Below, one piece after another: positions 13,739 to 14,467 of a stretch of 14,467 nucleotides of DNA; position 1 is the first letter of the stretch; the number at the start of each line of letters is the position of its first letter. The notes under the pieces were generated by a model, which was given only the letters and a program-made list of their open reading frames with translations, did no database searches and was not told the DNA's origin. The stretch spans positions 1 through 14,467 of the forward strand of contig NZ_JBASCI010000183.1 in NCBI RefSeq assembly GCF_049651565.1, written 5' to 3'. The position numbers and the translations under genes are program-made. Source of the stretch: Brooklawnia sp049651565 (GTDB lineage Bacteria > Actinomycetota > Actinomycetes > Propionibacteriales > Propionibacteriaceae).

Positions 13739-14467
13739 ATGAGCGATTCATCTGCCCCGGAAGAAGATTCACCCGCGCCGGAGGAACAGGTCTTCGAGCC
13801 GCCGCCGCCCGGCGATGTTAGGGCTGCGCTCGCGGCGCTGGATCATGCCCACCGGCAGCGGCTGGCCGGCGAGGTGAGCGAGTTGGTGGCCATCGTGCAT
13901 GCCGCCGACCTGTATGAGGTCGATCAGGAAGCCGTGCTGGATGGCATGGAACGGCTGGTCCAGCCCGGCCATGACGGCACACCCCTGGTGGGTGAGTTCC
14001 TGGCCACCGAGATCGGCCCACTACTGGGCGTCTCACCGCAGGCGGCGATGGGCCGGATCGGTGACGCACTCGATCTGCGGCACCGGCTACCCAGACTGTG
14101 GAACACCGTGCTATCGGGGACGGTGCAGGTGTGGCAGGCGTTGAAGGTCTGCCAGGCCACCGCGGCATTGTCGGCGCAGGCGGCCGCCCGGGTGGACAAG
14201 CAGTTGGCGGACGCGTTGCCGGCGTGGCCGTGGCCGCGAGTCATGCGGGCACTACCGGCCTGGATCATCGCAGCCGACCCGGACACCGCCCGTCAACGCG
14301 CCGAAACAGCGGCCAGGGACCGGCACCTGCGGCTGTCCGGGATCAACGACGGGCATGTGGCGATGTGGGGGCTGCTGGACGCCGCCGACGGGATCGACTT
14401 CGACCAGGCGATCAACCGGATCGCCAACAGCTTGCCCAACGACCCCACCGCCGCCGGCGGCAGCGAC
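13739..14467 (+). CDS. 13E12 repeat / DUF222 family protein, N-terminal part (runs off window)
   Basis: An open frame of 243 codons continues past the window end. After an acidic, Pro-rich start (MSDSSAPEEDSPAPEEQVFEPPPPGD) it shows the helical DUF222 pattern: HAHRQRLAGEVSELVAIVHAADLYEV (from about residue 40), LATEIGPLLGVSPQAAMGRIGDAL, then LRHRLPRLWNTVLSGTVQVWQALKVCQAT and later VDKQLADALPAWPWPRVMRAL. DUF222 is the N-terminal domain of 13E12 repeat proteins, multi-copy actinobacterial genes that usually end in an HNH nuclease domain. The HNH part would lie beyond 14467. I chose ATG 13739. An in-frame TTG at 13727 is an alternative, and the start is uncertain because the only good ribosome site is 35 nt upstream. 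Such genes are often present in several copies per genome and may be mobile. Confidence 0.85.
   Translation, partial: MSDSSAPEEDSPAPEEQVFEPPPPGDVRAALAALDHAHRQRLAGEVSELVAIVHAADLYEVDQEAVLDGMERLVQPGHDGTPLVGEFLATEIGPLLGVSPQAAMGRIGDALDLRHRLPRLWNTVLSGTVQVWQALKVCQATAALSAQAAARVDKQLADALPAWPWPRVMRALPAWIIAADPDTARQRAETAARDRHLRLSGINDGHVAMWGLLDAADGIDFDQAINRIANSLPNDPTAAGGSD

Noticed and set aside
1..14467. CRISPR array, insertion sequence, rRNA or prophage attachment site
   Set aside because: I saw no regularly spaced repeats, transposase, rRNA segment, or duplicated tRNA 3' end. An ATCGGGGG match at 9190-9197 to the tRNA 3' side (8745-8752) is too short to count as an att site.

Overview
The window is GC-rich DNA whose codons mostly end in G or C and which uses GTG starts freely (pyk, mazG, eno, ftsB). 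It carries the gene block mfd - pyk - SurA-like lipoprotein - mazG - eno - ftsB/divIC - DUF501 - ppx, followed by a tRNA and, at the far end, a 13E12/DUF222-type gene. This combination points to a chromosome of an actinobacterium (Actinomycetota). Propionibacteriales or a relative is possible, but the family cannot be fixed from this sequence alone.

Region 1 (1-8754) is conserved housekeeping, all on the plus strand. It holds the 3' two thirds of mfd (transcription-coupled repair), pyk and eno (the last two steps of glycolysis to pyruvate), and a secreted SurA-N-like lipoprotein that overlaps mazG (nucleotide clean-up) by 4 nt. After these come an FtsB/DivIC-type division protein, a DUF501 protein and a short Ppx/GppA phosphatase, the last two overlapping by 8 nt. 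A tRNA gene with anticodon UAA follows six bases after ppx. Its variable loop is short, which is unusual for tRNA-Leu, and no annotated CDS in the window uses a TTA codon.

Region 2 (8755-9326) holds one minus-strand hypothetical gene (121 aa) and a divergent intergenic region rich in inverted repeats. That region contains a tiny ORF with a strong ribosome binding site, which runs into the next gene.

Region 3 (9327-13604) is the accessory part and the most interesting. It has a degenerate DUF1648-type membrane protein, then a tightly overlapping cistron set: a YtrA-type GntR repressor, a canonical DUF1648 membrane protein with a PH-like tail, a CPBP-family intramembrane protease and a Sir2-type NAD-dependent deacylase. 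The set begins with a well-formed promoter (-35 TTGTCC, 17 bp, -10 TATTCT) that predicts a leaderless mRNA. A perfect 7-5-7 inverted repeat, GTTCTAG/CTAGAAC, lies across the -10 box and is very probably the repressor's own operator. A hairpin followed by a pyrimidine tract closes the unit. The layout suggests a ligand- or stress-released envelope module (antimicrobial peptide resistance or immunity, or membrane signalling), with a sirtuin as an unexpected last cistron.

Region 4 (13605-14467) has an AT-richer spacer and the start of a 13E12/DUF222 repeat-family gene, cut off by the window end before its expected HNH nuclease domain.
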